From Qipengyuania vulgaris (GTDB taxonomy: Bacteria > Pseudomonadota > Alphaproteobacteria > Sphingomonadales > Sphingomonadaceae): a stretch of DNA of 64,000 nt. A model generated the notes under the pieces. The model worked only from the letters and a program-made list of their open reading frames with translations. It did no database searches and was not told the origin of the DNA. The stretch is taken from NCBI GenBank assembly GCA_000756795.1, contig CCSI01000001.1, forward strand, positions 248,001-312,000, given 5' to 3'. Below, piece after piece: positions 44,350 to 52,768 of the stretch. Each line of letters opens with the position of its first letter. Position 1 is the stretch's first letter. A program made the translations under genes and the position numbers.

Positions 44350-45228
44350 GTGAGCGCAATCGACGATTTCCTCGCCATGCTCGCCGCCGAGCGCGGCGCG
44401 GCGAGGAATACGCTGCTGGCCTACGGGCGCGACCTCCAGCAAGCGGAAGAAATGCTGGGCAGCGAGCTGGCAGGGGCGACACCGGCACAGCTTTCAAAAC
44501 TGGGACAGGGCTGGTCTTCGCTCGCGCCCTCGACATTGGCGCGCAAGGTTTCGGCGCTGCGGCAGTTCTTCGGCTTCCTCGTCGACGAGGGCGAACGAGA
44601 GGATGACCCGACGCATGCCCTGCCGCGCCCTGTCACGCGCCGTCCGCTTCCCAAAATCCTGACGCATGAGCAGGTCGAGACCTTATTCGCGCGTGCCGAG
44701 GATGAGGCAACAAGCGACCGGCCCGAAGCGGTGCGGCTCCTGGCGATGCTCGAACTCCTTTACGGCTCGGGCCTGCGCGCGACCGAACTGGTCTCGCTCC
44801 CCATTTCCGCAGTCCCGCGTGACGAACCTTTTCTCACGGTCACGGGGAAGGGCGGTCAGGCGCGGCTGGTGCCCGTCAGCACCCGTGCGAAGAAGGCACT
44901 CGCCCGCTGGCTCGCTCTTCGCCCGACCGGTTCGCCGCATCTCTTCCCCTCGCGCACCGGCCATCTCAGCCGCATTCGGCTCTACCAGATGCTCAAGGAA
45001 CTGGCGGTGCGCGCCGATTTGCCACCCGAAAAGCTCAGCCCGCATGTCCTGCGCCATGCTTTCGCTACTCATTTGCTCGAGGGCGGGGCAGACCTGCGCG
45101 CGCTCCAGACGCTGCTCGGCCATGCCGATATCGCCACCACGCAGATCTACACCCATGTCGATGCCGCAAGGCTGGTGAAGCTGGTCAACGAGCGTCATCC
45201 GCTTGCGCACGCGCGCCGTAGCGACTAG
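44350..45228 (+). CDS. xerD: Site-specific tyrosine recombinase XerD
   Basis: A 292-residue recombinase that, with XerC, resolves chromosome dimers at dif. The N-terminal SAM-like core-binding domain (DDFLAMLAAERGAARNTLLA) is complete. In the catalytic domain are Arg in YGSGLRATELVSL, Lys in TGKGGQARLVP, H-V-L-R in SPHVLRHAFATHLL, His in LLGHADIATTQ and Tyr in IYTHVD. Start is GTG 44350, directly after the previous stop. Here it is a core gene, unlike the short recombinase at 5033. Confidence 0.93.
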   Translation: MSAIDDFLAMLAAERGAARNTLLAYGRDLQQAEEMLGSELAGATPAQLSKLGQGWSSLAPSTLARKVSALRQFFGFLVDEGEREDDPTHALPRPVTRRPLPKILTHEQVETLFARAEDEATSDRPEAVRLLAMLELLYGSGLRATELVSLPISAVPRDEPFLTVTGKGGQARLVPVSTRAKKALARWLALRPTGSPHLFPSRTGHLSRIRLYQMLKELAVRADLPPEKLSPHVLRHAFATHLLEGGADLRALQTLLGHADIATTQIYTHVDAARLVKLVNERHPLAHARRSD

Positions 45229-45239
45229 CGGCTTTGGCC

Positions 45240-46184
45240 ATGGTTTCTTATCTCGAATTCGAAAAGCCGGTCGCCGAGCTGGAACAGCGTATCGCGGAAC
45301 TTCGCGCAGCCTCCGAAGGCGACGACGTCGATATTTCCAACGAGCTGAAGCGGCTCGAGGTAAAGAGCGCGACGCTGCTCGAACAGACTTACGATTCGCT
45401 CTCGCCGTGGCAGAAAACGCAGGTCGCGCGGCATCCCTCGCGCCCGCATTTCCGCGATTATGTCGAGCTTGCCTTTGACGAATTCGTGCCCTTGGGCGGG
45501 GACCGCAACTTTGGCGAGGACGAAGCCATCATGGGCGGCTTTGCCAAGCTTGGCGGACGAAAGGTCGTGCTGATCGGCCACGAGAAGGGCAACGACACCG
45601 CCAGCCGCATCCGCCACAATTTCGGCATGGGCAAGCCCGAGGGCTATCGCAAGGCCATCCGCCTGATGGAAATGGCCGGACGCTTCGGTCTGCCGGTGGT
45701 GACGCTGGTCGACACTTCGGGTGCTTTCCCGGGCGTGGAAGCCGAAGAGCGCGGGCAGGCGGAAGCCATCGCCCGTTCGACCGAGGCTTGCCTGGCGCTG
45801 CCCGTACCCATGGTCGCGAGCATCGTGGGCGAAGGCGGTTCGGGCGGCGCAGTCGCGCTGGCGAGTGCCGAGCGCGTGCTGATGCTCGAGCACGCGGTCT
45901 ATTCGGTCATCTCGCCCGAAGGTTGTGCCTCCATCCTCTGGCGCACGGCGGAAAAAGCACCTGACGCGGCCGAAGCGATGAAGATTACCGCGCAGAACCT
46001 TGAAAAGCTGGGCGTTATCGATCGCATCGTGAACGAGCCTGCTGGCGGCGCGCATCGCGACCCCAAGGCCGCGGCAGAGGCGCTCGGACAGGCTATCGGC
46101 GAAGAGCTCGACATGCTTTCGCGCCATTCGGCAGACGAATTGAAGCGGATGCGTGAAGAGCGTTTCCTGCAAATGGCCGGCTGA
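45240..46184 (+). CDS. accA: Acetyl-CoA carboxylase, carboxyltransferase subunit alpha
   Basis: A 314-residue AccA that pairs with AccD to make malonyl-CoA for fatty acid synthesis. The N-terminal coiled region (LEFEKPVAELEQRIAELRAA) is followed by the crotonase-like domain with NFGMGKPEGYRKAIRLM, TLVDTSGAFPGVEAEERGQ and GEGGSGGAVALASAERV. ATG 45240 is chosen; a TTG two codons earlier is possible and neither has a strong ribosome site. It starts 11 nt after xerD. Confidence 0.95.
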   Translation: MVSYLEFEKPVAELEQRIAELRAASEGDDVDISNELKRLEVKSATLLEQTYDSLSPWQKTQVARHPSRPHFRDYVELAFDEFVPLGGDRNFGEDEAIMGGFAKLGGRKVVLIGHEKGNDTASRIRHNFGMGKPEGYRKAIRLMEMAGRFGLPVVTLVDTSGAFPGVEAEERGQAEAIARSTEACLALPVPMVASIVGEGGSGGAVALASAERVLMLEHAVYSVISPEGCASILWRTAEKAPDAAEAMKITAQNLEKLGVIDRIVNEPAGGAHRDPKAAAEALGQAIGEELDMLSRHSADELKRMREERFLQMAG

Positions 46185-46303
46185 TTAGTCGCTTATGCTG
46201 GGGGCGGGAACTAACCGCCCCATCCCCTTGTTCTGGCAAGAGTAAACAACTGGGGCCGTGCGCTGGTGGGAAGTCACGCGCGCCTATCCAAGGGGAGACT
46301 CCC

Positions 46304-47773
46304 ATGTCCAAGACTAGAACACTCGCCATCTCATCGACCGCTGCCTTCGCACTCGCGCTGGGCGGCTGTGCGATGGGCGGCCCCATTCCCGATGCGTCCT
46401 CGCCAATCACGCAAAGCGAGGCGGAGCTGGGCGCAGAAGCGCATCCGCAGCTGCTCGCCGAATTCGGCGGCGCGATGACCGGTCCGCAGGCGCAATATGT
46501 CGAAGGTGTCGGCAAGAACATTGCCGTCCAGTCGGGCCTCGGCAACGCGCAAAGCAGCTTCACCGTCAGCCTCGTCAACAGCCCGGTGAACAACGCCTTC
46601 GCGGTTCCCGGCGGCTATATCTACACCACCCGTCAGCTCGTTACCCTGATGAACAACGAGGCGGAACTGGCCGGTGTGCTCGGCCATGAGGTCGCCCACG
46701 TTGCGCTGCGCCACTCGCAGCGCCGCCAGCAGGCTGCGCAAAAGAACCAGCTCCTCGGCGTCGGTGCAGCTATCCTGTCGAGCGTGCTGCTCGGCAGCAA
46801 TCCGCTCGGCCAGCAACTCGGCCAGGCAGCGCTGCAAGGCTCGCAAATGCTGACGCTCAAGTTCTCGCGCAGCCAGGAACTCGAGGCCGACCGCGCAGGC
46901 ATCGAATATCTCAATTCGGCAGGCTACGACGCGCGTGCCATGGGTACGGTCCTTGCTAGCCTGGCGGCGCAGAACGCACTCGATGCGCGCCTGCAAGGCC
47001 GCGACAATGCGACTATTCCCGAATGGGCGTCGACCCACCCGGACCCGGCAAGCCGCGTGCAGACGGCGCTTAGCCTCGCGCAAGGCATGACCGGCGTGAC
47101 GAATCGCGACACTTTCCTGACGCGAATCGATGGTCTGACCTACGGTGACGATCCAGAACAGGGCCTGGTTGAAGGCAACCAGTTCATCCATCCGGACCTG
47201 CGCCTCGCCTTCCGCGCACCGCAAGGCTTCTACATGGTCAATGGCACGCGTGCTGTGACAATCAATGGCCAGAGTGGGAGGGCGCAGTTCACGCTGGCGC
47301 AGTACAATGGCAATCTGCAGACCTATGTGAACAGCGTGTTCGCCGGACTGAGCGACCAGCAGCAGATCCGCCCATCGGGTATCCAGACCACCACGGTCAA
47401 CGGGCTGCCTGCCGCATATGGAACAGCGCGGGTCAACAATGGGAGCAGCCAGGTCGATGTCACGGTTTTCGCATATGAGTTTGCGAACGACCGCGCCTAC
47501 CACTTCCTTGCCATCACGCCTGCCGGGCGTTCGGGCACGTTCAACTCGATGTACCAGTCGGTCCGACGCATCTCGGCGCAGGAAGCAGCCAATGTCGTGC
47601 CGCGCAAACTTGACGTCGTGACTGTGCGGAGCGGCGAAACCGTCTCCTCGCTCGCCAGCCGCATGGCCTATTCGAGCAACCAGGAAGAGCGCTTCCGTGT
47701 CCTCAATGGCCTTTCGTCGGGTGAGGGTGTGCGCGCCGGCCAGAAGGTCAAGATCGTCGTTCGCGGCCGCTGA
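46304..47773 (+). CDS. M48-family metalloprotease lipoprotein with LysM-like C-terminus
   Basis: A 489-residue periplasmic lipoprotein peptidase. The signal peptide ends in lipobox ALGGCAMG. The zinc motif HEVAH is at residues 128-132 (LGHEVAHVALRH), with the third ligand Glu in ELEADRAGIEYL, as in BepA/LoiP-type proteases that tend outer-membrane proteins. The middle region is strand-rich, and the C-terminal 50 residues (VRSGETVSSLASRMAYSS, then AGQKVKIVV) resemble a LysM peptidoglycan-binding unit. ATG 46304 follows AAGGGGAGA. A strong terminator follows. Confidence 0.92.
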   Translation: MSKTRTLAISSTAAFALALGGCAMGGPIPDASSPITQSEAELGAEAHPQLLAEFGGAMTGPQAQYVEGVGKNIAVQSGLGNAQSSFTVSLVNSPVNNAFAVPGGYIYTTRQLVTLMNNEAELAGVLGHEVAHVALRHSQRRQQAAQKNQLLGVGAAILSSVLLGSNPLGQQLGQAALQGSQMLTLKFSRSQELEADRAGIEYLNSAGYDARAMGTVLASLAAQNALDARLQGRDNATIPEWASTHPDPASRVQTALSLAQGMTGVTNRDTFLTRIDGLTYGDDPEQGLVEGNQFIHPDLRLAFRAPQGFYMVNGTRAVTINGQSGRAQFTLAQYNGNLQTYVNSVFAGLSDQQQIRPSGIQTTTVNGLPAAYGTARVNNGSSQVDVTVFAYEFANDRAYHFLAITPAGRSGTFNSMYQSVRRISAQEAANVVPRKLDVVTVRSGETVSSLASRMAYSSNQEERFRVLNGLSSGEGVRAGQKVKIVVRGR

Positions 47774-47786
47774 GACCTGAAACGAC

Positions 47787-47822
47787 AAAACCCCGCCTGT
47801 CATAGTGGCGGGCGGGGTTTTT
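47787..47822 (+). terminator. Intrinsic terminator after the M48 protease gene
   Basis: AAAACCCCGCC and GGCGGGGTTTT form a stem with an adjoining T-run, 14 nt after the stop. The A-run on the other side lets it act for the convergent pilin transcript too. Confidence 0.85.
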
Positions 47823-47900
47823 CGTGCGCGATTGCGGCGCGCAAAAGAAAAGGCGGCAAGGTTTCCCTCGCCGCCCAATCTCTTTTAGGAATTGGCTGAA

Positions 47901-48071
47901 TTATTCAGCGTTTTCCATTTCCGTAGCAACGGTGCCGAAGGTCGAGCTCAGCTGGTTGCCGAGTGCACCCATGGCGGTGATTGCAGCAACAGCGATCAGA
48001 GCAGCGATAAGGCCGTACTCGATTGCGGTTGCGCCTTCTTCGTTGTTGCGCAGCTTGTTGATGAACTTCAT
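47901..48071 (-). CDS. Flp/Fap-type pilin 1
   Basis: A 56-residue Flp family pilin (MKFINKLRNNEEGATAIEYG), too short for many gene finders. A basic leader of about 13 residues precedes the prepilin peptidase site (G/ATAIEYG, with Glu at mature position 5), then a hydrophobic helix (LIAALIAVAAITAMGAL) and a short polar tail. AGGAG precedes the ATG at 48071. No tad/cpa assembly genes lie in the window, so the secretion machinery must be elsewhere. Confidence 0.9.
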   Translation of the reverse strand: MKFINKLRNNEEGATAIEYGLIAALIAVAAITAMGALGNQLSSTFGTVATEMENAE

Positions 48072-48192
48072 GTAACGTCTCCTGGTTCAGTCTTCGGTAC
48101 CCGACTCTCACCGCGTCCTAACGGCTTGAGCTGTCTTCGTTTTGACGCCGACTGGTTGACAATTTGCTAACGTCGTCGGCAATAATTCTCGC

Positions 48193-48372
48193 TCAGTTGT
48201 CTCCTGCCGAGGCCATGCGCTCACTGACGTAGTCCCACATCTTGATCGCGCTATCGCCAAAGGTCTGGACACCCCCGATCATCGCGAGAAAAATCAAAGC
48301 GATGATCAACCCGTATTCGACAGCGGTCGCCCCACGATCGTCTTTCCGTAATGTCTTCAGAAATCGGACCAC
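48193..48372 (-). CDS. Flp/Fap-type pilin 2
   Basis: A second Flp pilin, 59 residues from GTG 48372 (GGGGG upstream; a TTG at 48393 is the alternative). Leader VRFLKTLRKDDRG, cleavage before ATAVEYGLI, hydrophobic helix IIALIFLAMIGGVQTFG and a longer polar tail with MWDYVSERMASAGD. It is more diverged than a simple duplicate of pilin 1, 122 nt downstream, so it may be a minor pilin. Both face the same way. Confidence 0.88.
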   Translation of the reverse strand: MVRFLKTLRKDDRGATAVEYGLIIALIFLAMIGGVQTFGDSAIKMWDYVSERMASAGDN

Positions 48373-48458
48373 TTGGATTGCCCCCAATGTCAATTCGTAG
48401 CTGACACCTAAGAAGTAGGCCGGAAGTTCTTAAGAAAGGGTTTCGAGGATGAGCACGC

Positions 48459-48881
48459 TTGGAAAATAATCCGACATGGACCCCGGTGGTCGCCCTTGCG
48501 TTGCAGGGCGCCGACGGGCGCTGGCTGATGCACAGGAGGCCGGAGGGAAAGCATCACGGCGGCTTATGGGAATTCCCGGGCGGCAAGGTCGAAAGTGGCG
48601 AGAATCCGCCATCGGCGCTGGTGCGGGAGATTCGCGAGGAGCTGGGAATCGGCATCGATTCGTCAGCGCTCGAGCCTGCCGGATTCGCGCAGGAGCCGGA
48701 AAATGCGCGCGCGGCGCCGATTGTCATACTCCTTTACATATGCCGCGAATGGCAGGGCGAACCGCAGGCGCTGGAGGGCGGGGCAGTAGGCTGGTTCTCG
48801 CATCAGGACGTTGGCGGACTGGACAAGCCCCCGCTCGATGTCGCGCTGGCAGCATCTTTGTTTGAAAAAATGCCCGATTAG
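48459..48881 (+). CDS. mutT: MutT-type Nudix hydrolase
   Basis: A 140-residue (deoxy)nucleoside triphosphate pyrophosphohydrolase. The Nudix box is complete: GGKVESGENPPSALVREIRE then ELGIGI. RWLMHRRPEGKHHGGLWEFP just before it is the MutT subtype that clears 8-oxo-dGTP. The start is TTG 48459 (upstream GAGGATG); there is no ATG in frame. It is divergent from the pilins. Confidence 0.88.
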   Translation: MENNPTWTPVVALALQGADGRWLMHRRPEGKHHGGLWEFPGGKVESGENPPSALVREIREELGIGIDSSALEPAGFAQEPENARAAPIVILLYICREWQGEPQALEGGAVGWFSHQDVGGLDKPPLDVALAASLFEKMPD

Positions 48882-48925
48882 GTGTTGCCAAGCTTTCAGC
48901 ACCTGCCTATGTGCCGCCCTCCAAC

Positions 48926-49002
48926 GCGCCAGTAGCTCAGCTGGATAGAGTACCTGACTACGAATCAGGCGGTCGGAGGTTCGAATCCTTCCTGGCGCGC
49001 CA
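48926..49002 (+). tRNA. tRNA-Arg (anticodon ACG)
   Basis: A 77-nt cloverleaf with encoded CCA. Acceptor GCGCCAG pairs with CTGGCGC, discriminator G; the D-arm is AGCTCAGCTGGATAGAGT; the anticodon loop CTACGAA gives ACG (read as ICG); the T-arm is GGAGGTTCGAATCCTTC. Confidence 0.96.
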
Positions 49003-49042
49003 AAAAAGCCCATGACCCCAAGTCGGGGTCGTGGGCTTTTTT
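49002..49042 (+). terminator. Strong intrinsic terminator of the tRNA-Arg
   Basis: AAAAAAGCCCATGACCCC and GGGGTCGTGGGCTTTTTT form a long, nearly perfect stem with an AAGTC-type loop and T-run directly after the tRNA. The symmetric A-run makes it bidirectional. Confidence 0.9.
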
Positions 49043-49346
49043 GGTGGGGCGGTATGAAGGGGCGAACGGTTCGGAGTCGGAGCCGCGCAGCGGTGGATAC
49101 GGCCAGAGCCGCAAAGCGGCGGCGGCCAGTCCTTCCTGCCACCATGCCACACCGCCAACCTCCCCCCCCCATCGTGACACCATCATGCAACACGTTGCAT
49201 TGAATCCAGATTTTGCCAGCCAAATTCAGGATTTCCCCCGATTCTAGCCCTTGCCACGAATCGCTGCATGGTTAACTTCTTCCTATCGCCTGTCGCGAAA
49301 TGGCCTCGTGGGGACTTGGCCGGCGGCAGGTGGGAAGGGGCTCGAA

Positions 49347-49433
49347 ATGAACAAGAGGTCGCAAGCACCGCGCGCAACGGCAAAGCCGGGCGTCGCATTC
49401 CTTTTCATGACGGAGGCGCACCATGCAGGCTGA
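49347..49433 (+). CDS. Possible tiny gene A in the tRNA-Arg/peptidase gap
   Basis: A 28-codon frame (MNKRSQAPRATAKPGVAFLF, then MTEAHHAG) preceded by GGAAGGGG. It overlaps the next small frame by 11 nt. No family known. The region 49043-49346 upstream holds nothing I can identify. Confidence 0.3.
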   Translation: MNKRSQAPRATAKPGVAFLFMTEAHHAG

Positions 49434-49548
49434 GCTTCCGAACACACCGGTTCGTCCGGCCGGATCATTCTGGGCATGCCTTTCGCGTCCGGGAATGGTG
49501 AGCAGGTTGAGTGCGCCGGAACGCGTACCGCAAAAACGCCGGGCCTAG
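49423..49548 (+). CDS. Possible tiny gene B overlapping A
   Basis: A 41-codon frame (start MQAELPNTPVRPAGSFWACL) with a good ribosome site, GGAGGCGCACC, before ATG 49423, in the +1 phase relative to tiny frame A. The overlap and ribosome site are suggestive of a coupled pair, but short frames are frequent by chance in this GC-rich DNA. Confidence 0.35.
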   Translation: MQAELPNTPVRPAGSFWACLSRPGMVSRLSAPERVPQKRRA

Positions 49549-49557
49549 GCTGAGGCC

Positions 49558-49956
49558 CTAATCCGCATCATCCTCCAGCGCGTGCATGTCATCGTCGCTG
49601 AAGCCGAAGTGATGGCCTGCCTCGTGAATGACCACGTGACGCACCAGGTCGTCCATCCGCACGCCGGTCTCGCGCCATTCGGCGATCAGCGGTTCGCGGA
49701 ACAGCCAGATGCGCGCGGGCATGCGATGGCTTTGCCAGATTGAACGGTCGGGTAGCGCCTCGCCCTCGTAGAGGCCGGTCAGCTCCCATTTGTCCGCAAG
49801 CTCGACCGAAGCGAGTTGCTCGGGCGTGGCGAAATCTTCCACGCGCATCACGATCTCGCCCATCTGGGCGCGGAACTTTTCGGGCAGCGACGCGACGACC
49901 TCTTCCGCCATCGATTGCATCTGCTCGCGCGTGGGGCCTGCGTTGTCGTGCATCAT
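49558..49956 (-). CDS. Zincin-like metallopeptidase-family protein
   Basis: A 132-residue member of the small metallopeptidase family with HEAGHHFGFSDDDMH near the C-terminus, i.e. HExxH plus a downstream Asp/His. FREPLIAEWRETGVRMDDLV before it is typical. No signal peptide, so cytoplasmic. I chose ATG 49956 (MMHDNAGPTREQM); a TTG at 49992 would add 12 residues. Proteolytic activity of this family is not established. Confidence 0.85.
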   Translation of the reverse strand: MMHDNAGPTREQMQSMAEEVVASLPEKFRAQMGEIVMRVEDFATPEQLASVELADKWELTGLYEGEALPDRSIWQSHRMPARIWLFREPLIAEWRETGVRMDDLVRHVVIHEAGHHFGFSDDDMHALEDDAD

Positions 49957-50051
49957 GCTTGCGGATATGCGAGCACGCGGCGCTCTCTTCAAGCCATGCG
50001 GAACCGCGCGCGCCCCTGCCTGTTCTGAAAGGCAAAAGGAGAAACACAGGC

Positions 50052-50543
50052 ATGGCCGACAGCAAAGAGATTTTCGATCGCCTCAAGAAGGACCACGACA
50101 AGCATCGCGAGCTTCTCGACAAGCTCTTGCAGACGAGCGGTGACAGCGAGGAGCGCGAAACGCTGTTCGAAGAGCTGACCAAGGAACTGAAGTCCCATGC
50201 GGCGGCAGAAGAGCAGGCGCTTTATTCGACCATGCTGAGGAAGCCCCCGACTACCGGCGAAACACGCCATTCGGTCGCCGAGCATCACGAAATCGAAGAA
50301 GCGCTCAACGACCTAGCCGCAACCGATATGTCGGAAGGCGGCTGGCTGACCAAGTTCAAGACCTTCGACCATGACTATCGTCACCACATCGACGAGGAAG
50401 AAGAAGACCACTTCCCCGACTTCGCCAAGCACCTTACCGAGGAGGACATGGAGCACATGCGCTCGGTCTTTGATCGCCGCAAGGAGGAGGAAAAGTCCGA
50501 AGCCGAGGTGACTCCGGAAAAGAAAGAAGAAGCCAAGGAATAG
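50052..50543 (+). CDS. Hemerythrin/HHE-domain protein
   Basis: A 163-residue four-helix bundle protein with the His/Glu iron ligands of HHE domains: DHDKHRELLD (helix 1), ELKSHAAAEEQALYS (helix 2), AEHHEIEEAL (helix 3) and DHDYRHHIDEEEEDHFPDF (helix 4). The C-terminal tail is highly charged (Lys/Glu). Likely O2 or NO binding or iron handling. It has good translation context (GGCAAAAGGAG upstream) and is followed 17 nt later by the phospholipase D-like gene. Confidence 0.9.
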   Translation: MADSKEIFDRLKKDHDKHRELLDKLLQTSGDSEERETLFEELTKELKSHAAAEEQALYSTMLRKPPTTGETRHSVAEHHEIEEALNDLAATDMSEGGWLTKFKTFDHDYRHHIDEEEEDHFPDFAKHLTEEDMEHMRSVFDRRKEEEKSEAEVTPEKKEEAKE

Positions 50544-50560
50544 GCGCGGAGCGAGGGGGC

Positions 50561-52102
50561 ATGGGCGAAAACACCGAAAAAGATCCCAGCTGCACCTCGC
50601 AGCTGGAGCCAGGCGTCGAGCCGGGCGTCTGGCGCTACGAAAACGTCAGCCGCGCCAGCGTTATCATCGACGCTGCCGATTATTTCGCTTTCATGCAGGA
50701 AGCCATGCTGGACACGCGGCGCCGCCTGCTGCTGATCGGGTGGGATTTCGACACGCGCATCCATCTCGACCGCGGTCGGCGCTGGTGGCAGCGGCCATGG
50801 AAGAGGAGCTACCCGCGGCGGCTTGGCAGTTTCATTGCGTGGCTGGCGCGCAATCGCCCGCAGCTCGACATCCGTATCCTCAAGTGGAACTTCAGCGTCT
50901 TCACCATGCCGACGCGCGTGACGATGCTGTGGGACCTCGCGCGCTGGGTTCGTCACAGCCGCATCAACTTCAAGTTCGACACCGCCCATCCGGTCGGTTG
51001 CAGCCACCACCAGAAAATCGCCGTGCTCGACGGGCAGGTGGCGGTATGCGGCGGCATCGACATGACCGACAAGCGCTGGGACACGCGCGAGCACCTTGAA
51101 AATTGCGATAAGCGCAAGACCCCCAATGGCCGCTCGTACGACCCGTGGCACGATGCCACGATGATGCTCGAAGGAGATGCGGCCAAGGCGCTGGAGGAGC
51201 TCGGCGAGGATCGCTGGACCTGCGCCGGTGGCACGCCGCTTCCCGAGTATGATGACAGCCCCGGCTCGCCCTGGCCCGACGCTCTCGAGGCGCAGTTCGA
51301 GAATGTCGAAATCGGCATTGCCCGCACCCGCGCCGCACACCGCGAATGGGACGAGGTCGACGAGATCAAGCAGCTCTATCTCCAGCACATCGCCCGCGCG
51401 AAGCACTTCATCTATGCGGAGAGCCAGTACTTCGCCTCGCGCGCGATTGCCGAGGCGATCATAGCGCGGCTGGAGGAAGAGGATCCGCCCGAAATCGTCA
51501 TCGTCCATCCCTGCAATGCCGACGGCTGGCTCGAGCAGCAGGCCATGGACCATGCCCGCGCCGAGCTCGTCACGGCGATCGAACAGGCCGACCACAAAGG
51601 GCGCTTCAGCATCTGGACGCCGTCTTCCGGGACTACGCCGATCTACGTCCATGCCAAGATCATGGTGGTCGATGACGAAATCCTGCGCATCGGTTCGGCC
51701 AATATGAACAACCGCTCGATGGGGCTCGACAGCGAATGCGATGTCTTCATCGACAAGACCCGGCCCCAGAACGCGCACGTCGGTAATGCCATCAGGGCCA
51801 TTCGCCATTCGCTCCTGGCTGAGCATTGCGGCCTCGATGAGGACGAGATTGGCAAGCAGATTGCGCGTCACGGTTCGATGGCGTCGATGATCGACCATTC
51901 AATCAGCGAGAATGGGCGCAACCTCCTGCGCTATCACCCGCCCGAACTGAACGATGCTGAAGAAAAGCTCGCCCAGAGCGCCTTGCTCGATCCCGAGGAT
52001 CCGGACGACATGTTCGAGCCGTTTGCAAAAGGCGGCCTTTTCCGCAAGGGAAGCCGCCTCCATCGAATGCGGCAAAAATTCAGAAGGAAAAACGGTACGT
52101 GA
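50561..52102 (+). CDS. Phospholipase D-like phosphatidyltransferase/phosphodiesterase
   Basis: A 513-residue cytosolic PLD-superfamily protein with two HKD motifs: HHQKIAVLDGQVAVCGGIDM (about residue 150) and HAKIMVVDDEILRIGSANMN (about 365). The first lacks no catalytic residue. It has no membrane helices, unlike ClsA cardiolipin synthase, and resembles eukaryote-type PLDs in the spacing and in GWDFDTRIHLDRG. Action on phospholipids is likely but its product cannot be decided. folE follows with a 4-nt overlap. Confidence 0.9.
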   Translation: MGENTEKDPSCTSQLEPGVEPGVWRYENVSRASVIIDAADYFAFMQEAMLDTRRRLLLIGWDFDTRIHLDRGRRWWQRPWKRSYPRRLGSFIAWLARNRPQLDIRILKWNFSVFTMPTRVTMLWDLARWVRHSRINFKFDTAHPVGCSHHQKIAVLDGQVAVCGGIDMTDKRWDTREHLENCDKRKTPNGRSYDPWHDATMMLEGDAAKALEELGEDRWTCAGGTPLPEYDDSPGSPWPDALEAQFENVEIGIARTRAAHREWDEVDEIKQLYLQHIARAKHFIYAESQYFASRAIAEAIIARLEEEDPPEIVIVHPCNADGWLEQQAMDHARAELVTAIEQADHKGRFSIWTPSSGTTPIYVHAKIMVVDDEILRIGSANMNNRSMGLDSECDVFIDKTRPQNAHVGNAIRAIRHSLLAEHCGLDEDEIGKQIARHGSMASMIDHSISENGRNLLRYHPPELNDAEEKLAQSALLDPEDPDDMFEPFAKGGLFRKGSRLHRMRQKFRRKNGT

Positions 52103-52710
52103 GCAGCCTGGTCGGCCCCGACGAAGACAACCCGGTAGGCAAGCCCCCGGTCCCCGAGCATGTGCAGGACGCGATCCGCACGCTGATCGAATGGACCGGC
52201 GACGATCCCACCCGCGAAGGCCTGCTCGACACGCCCGCCCGCGTCGCGCGCGCGTGGAAGGAATATTGTGTCGGCTATACCGAAGACCCCGCTGTGCACC
52301 TCGGCCGCGTGTTCGAGGAAGTCGGCGGCTACAATGAAATCGTGCTCTTGAAGGACATCCCCTTCCAGTCGCATTGCGAGCACCACATGGCCCCCATCAT
52401 CGGCAAGGCGGCGATCGCCTATTTGCCGAACGACCGCGTGGTCGGCATTTCCAAGCTCGCTCGCGTGCTCCACGGCTTCGCCCGCCGCTTGCAGGTGCAG
52501 GAACGCCTGACCGCAGAAGTCGCCGATTGCATCTGGGAGAACCTCCAGCCGCAGGGCGTGGCCGTCGTCATCGACGCGCAGCACGCCTGCATGACCGCCC
52601 GCGGCGTGCGCACCCCCGGCGTCAGCATGGTCACCAGCCGCATGATGGGCACCTTCCTAGAAGACCAGCGCAGCCGCGAGGAAGTGCTCAAGTTGATGGG
52701 GTATGGCTAA
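52099..52710 (+). CDS. folE: GTP cyclohydrolase I
   Basis: A 203-residue FolE that makes dihydroneopterin triphosphate from GTP, first step to folate. Motifs: TPARVARAWKEY, FQSHCEHHMAPIIGKAAIAY with zinc Cys/His, GISKLARVLHGFARRLQVQE and the second Cys in DAQHACMTARGV. Start GTG 52099 overlaps the PLD stop (GTGA). Confidence 0.95.
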   Translation: MSSLVGPDEDNPVGKPPVPEHVQDAIRTLIEWTGDDPTREGLLDTPARVARAWKEYCVGYTEDPAVHLGRVFEEVGGYNEIVLLKDIPFQSHCEHHMAPIIGKAAIAYLPNDRVVGISKLARVLHGFARRLQVQERLTAEVADCIWENLQPQGVAVVIDAQHACMTARGVRTPGVSMVTSRMMGTFLEDQRSREEVLKLMGYG

Positions 52711-52768
52711 ATAGATTGCTCGCCGGTCCCGGCTGCGCTAGGTTAGCGCACTTGCGGGGGAGACCGCT

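Noticed and set aside
46331-47878. 515-codon antisense frame over the M48 protease gene
   Set aside because: Antisense shadow; it also crosses the intrinsic terminator at 47787-47822.
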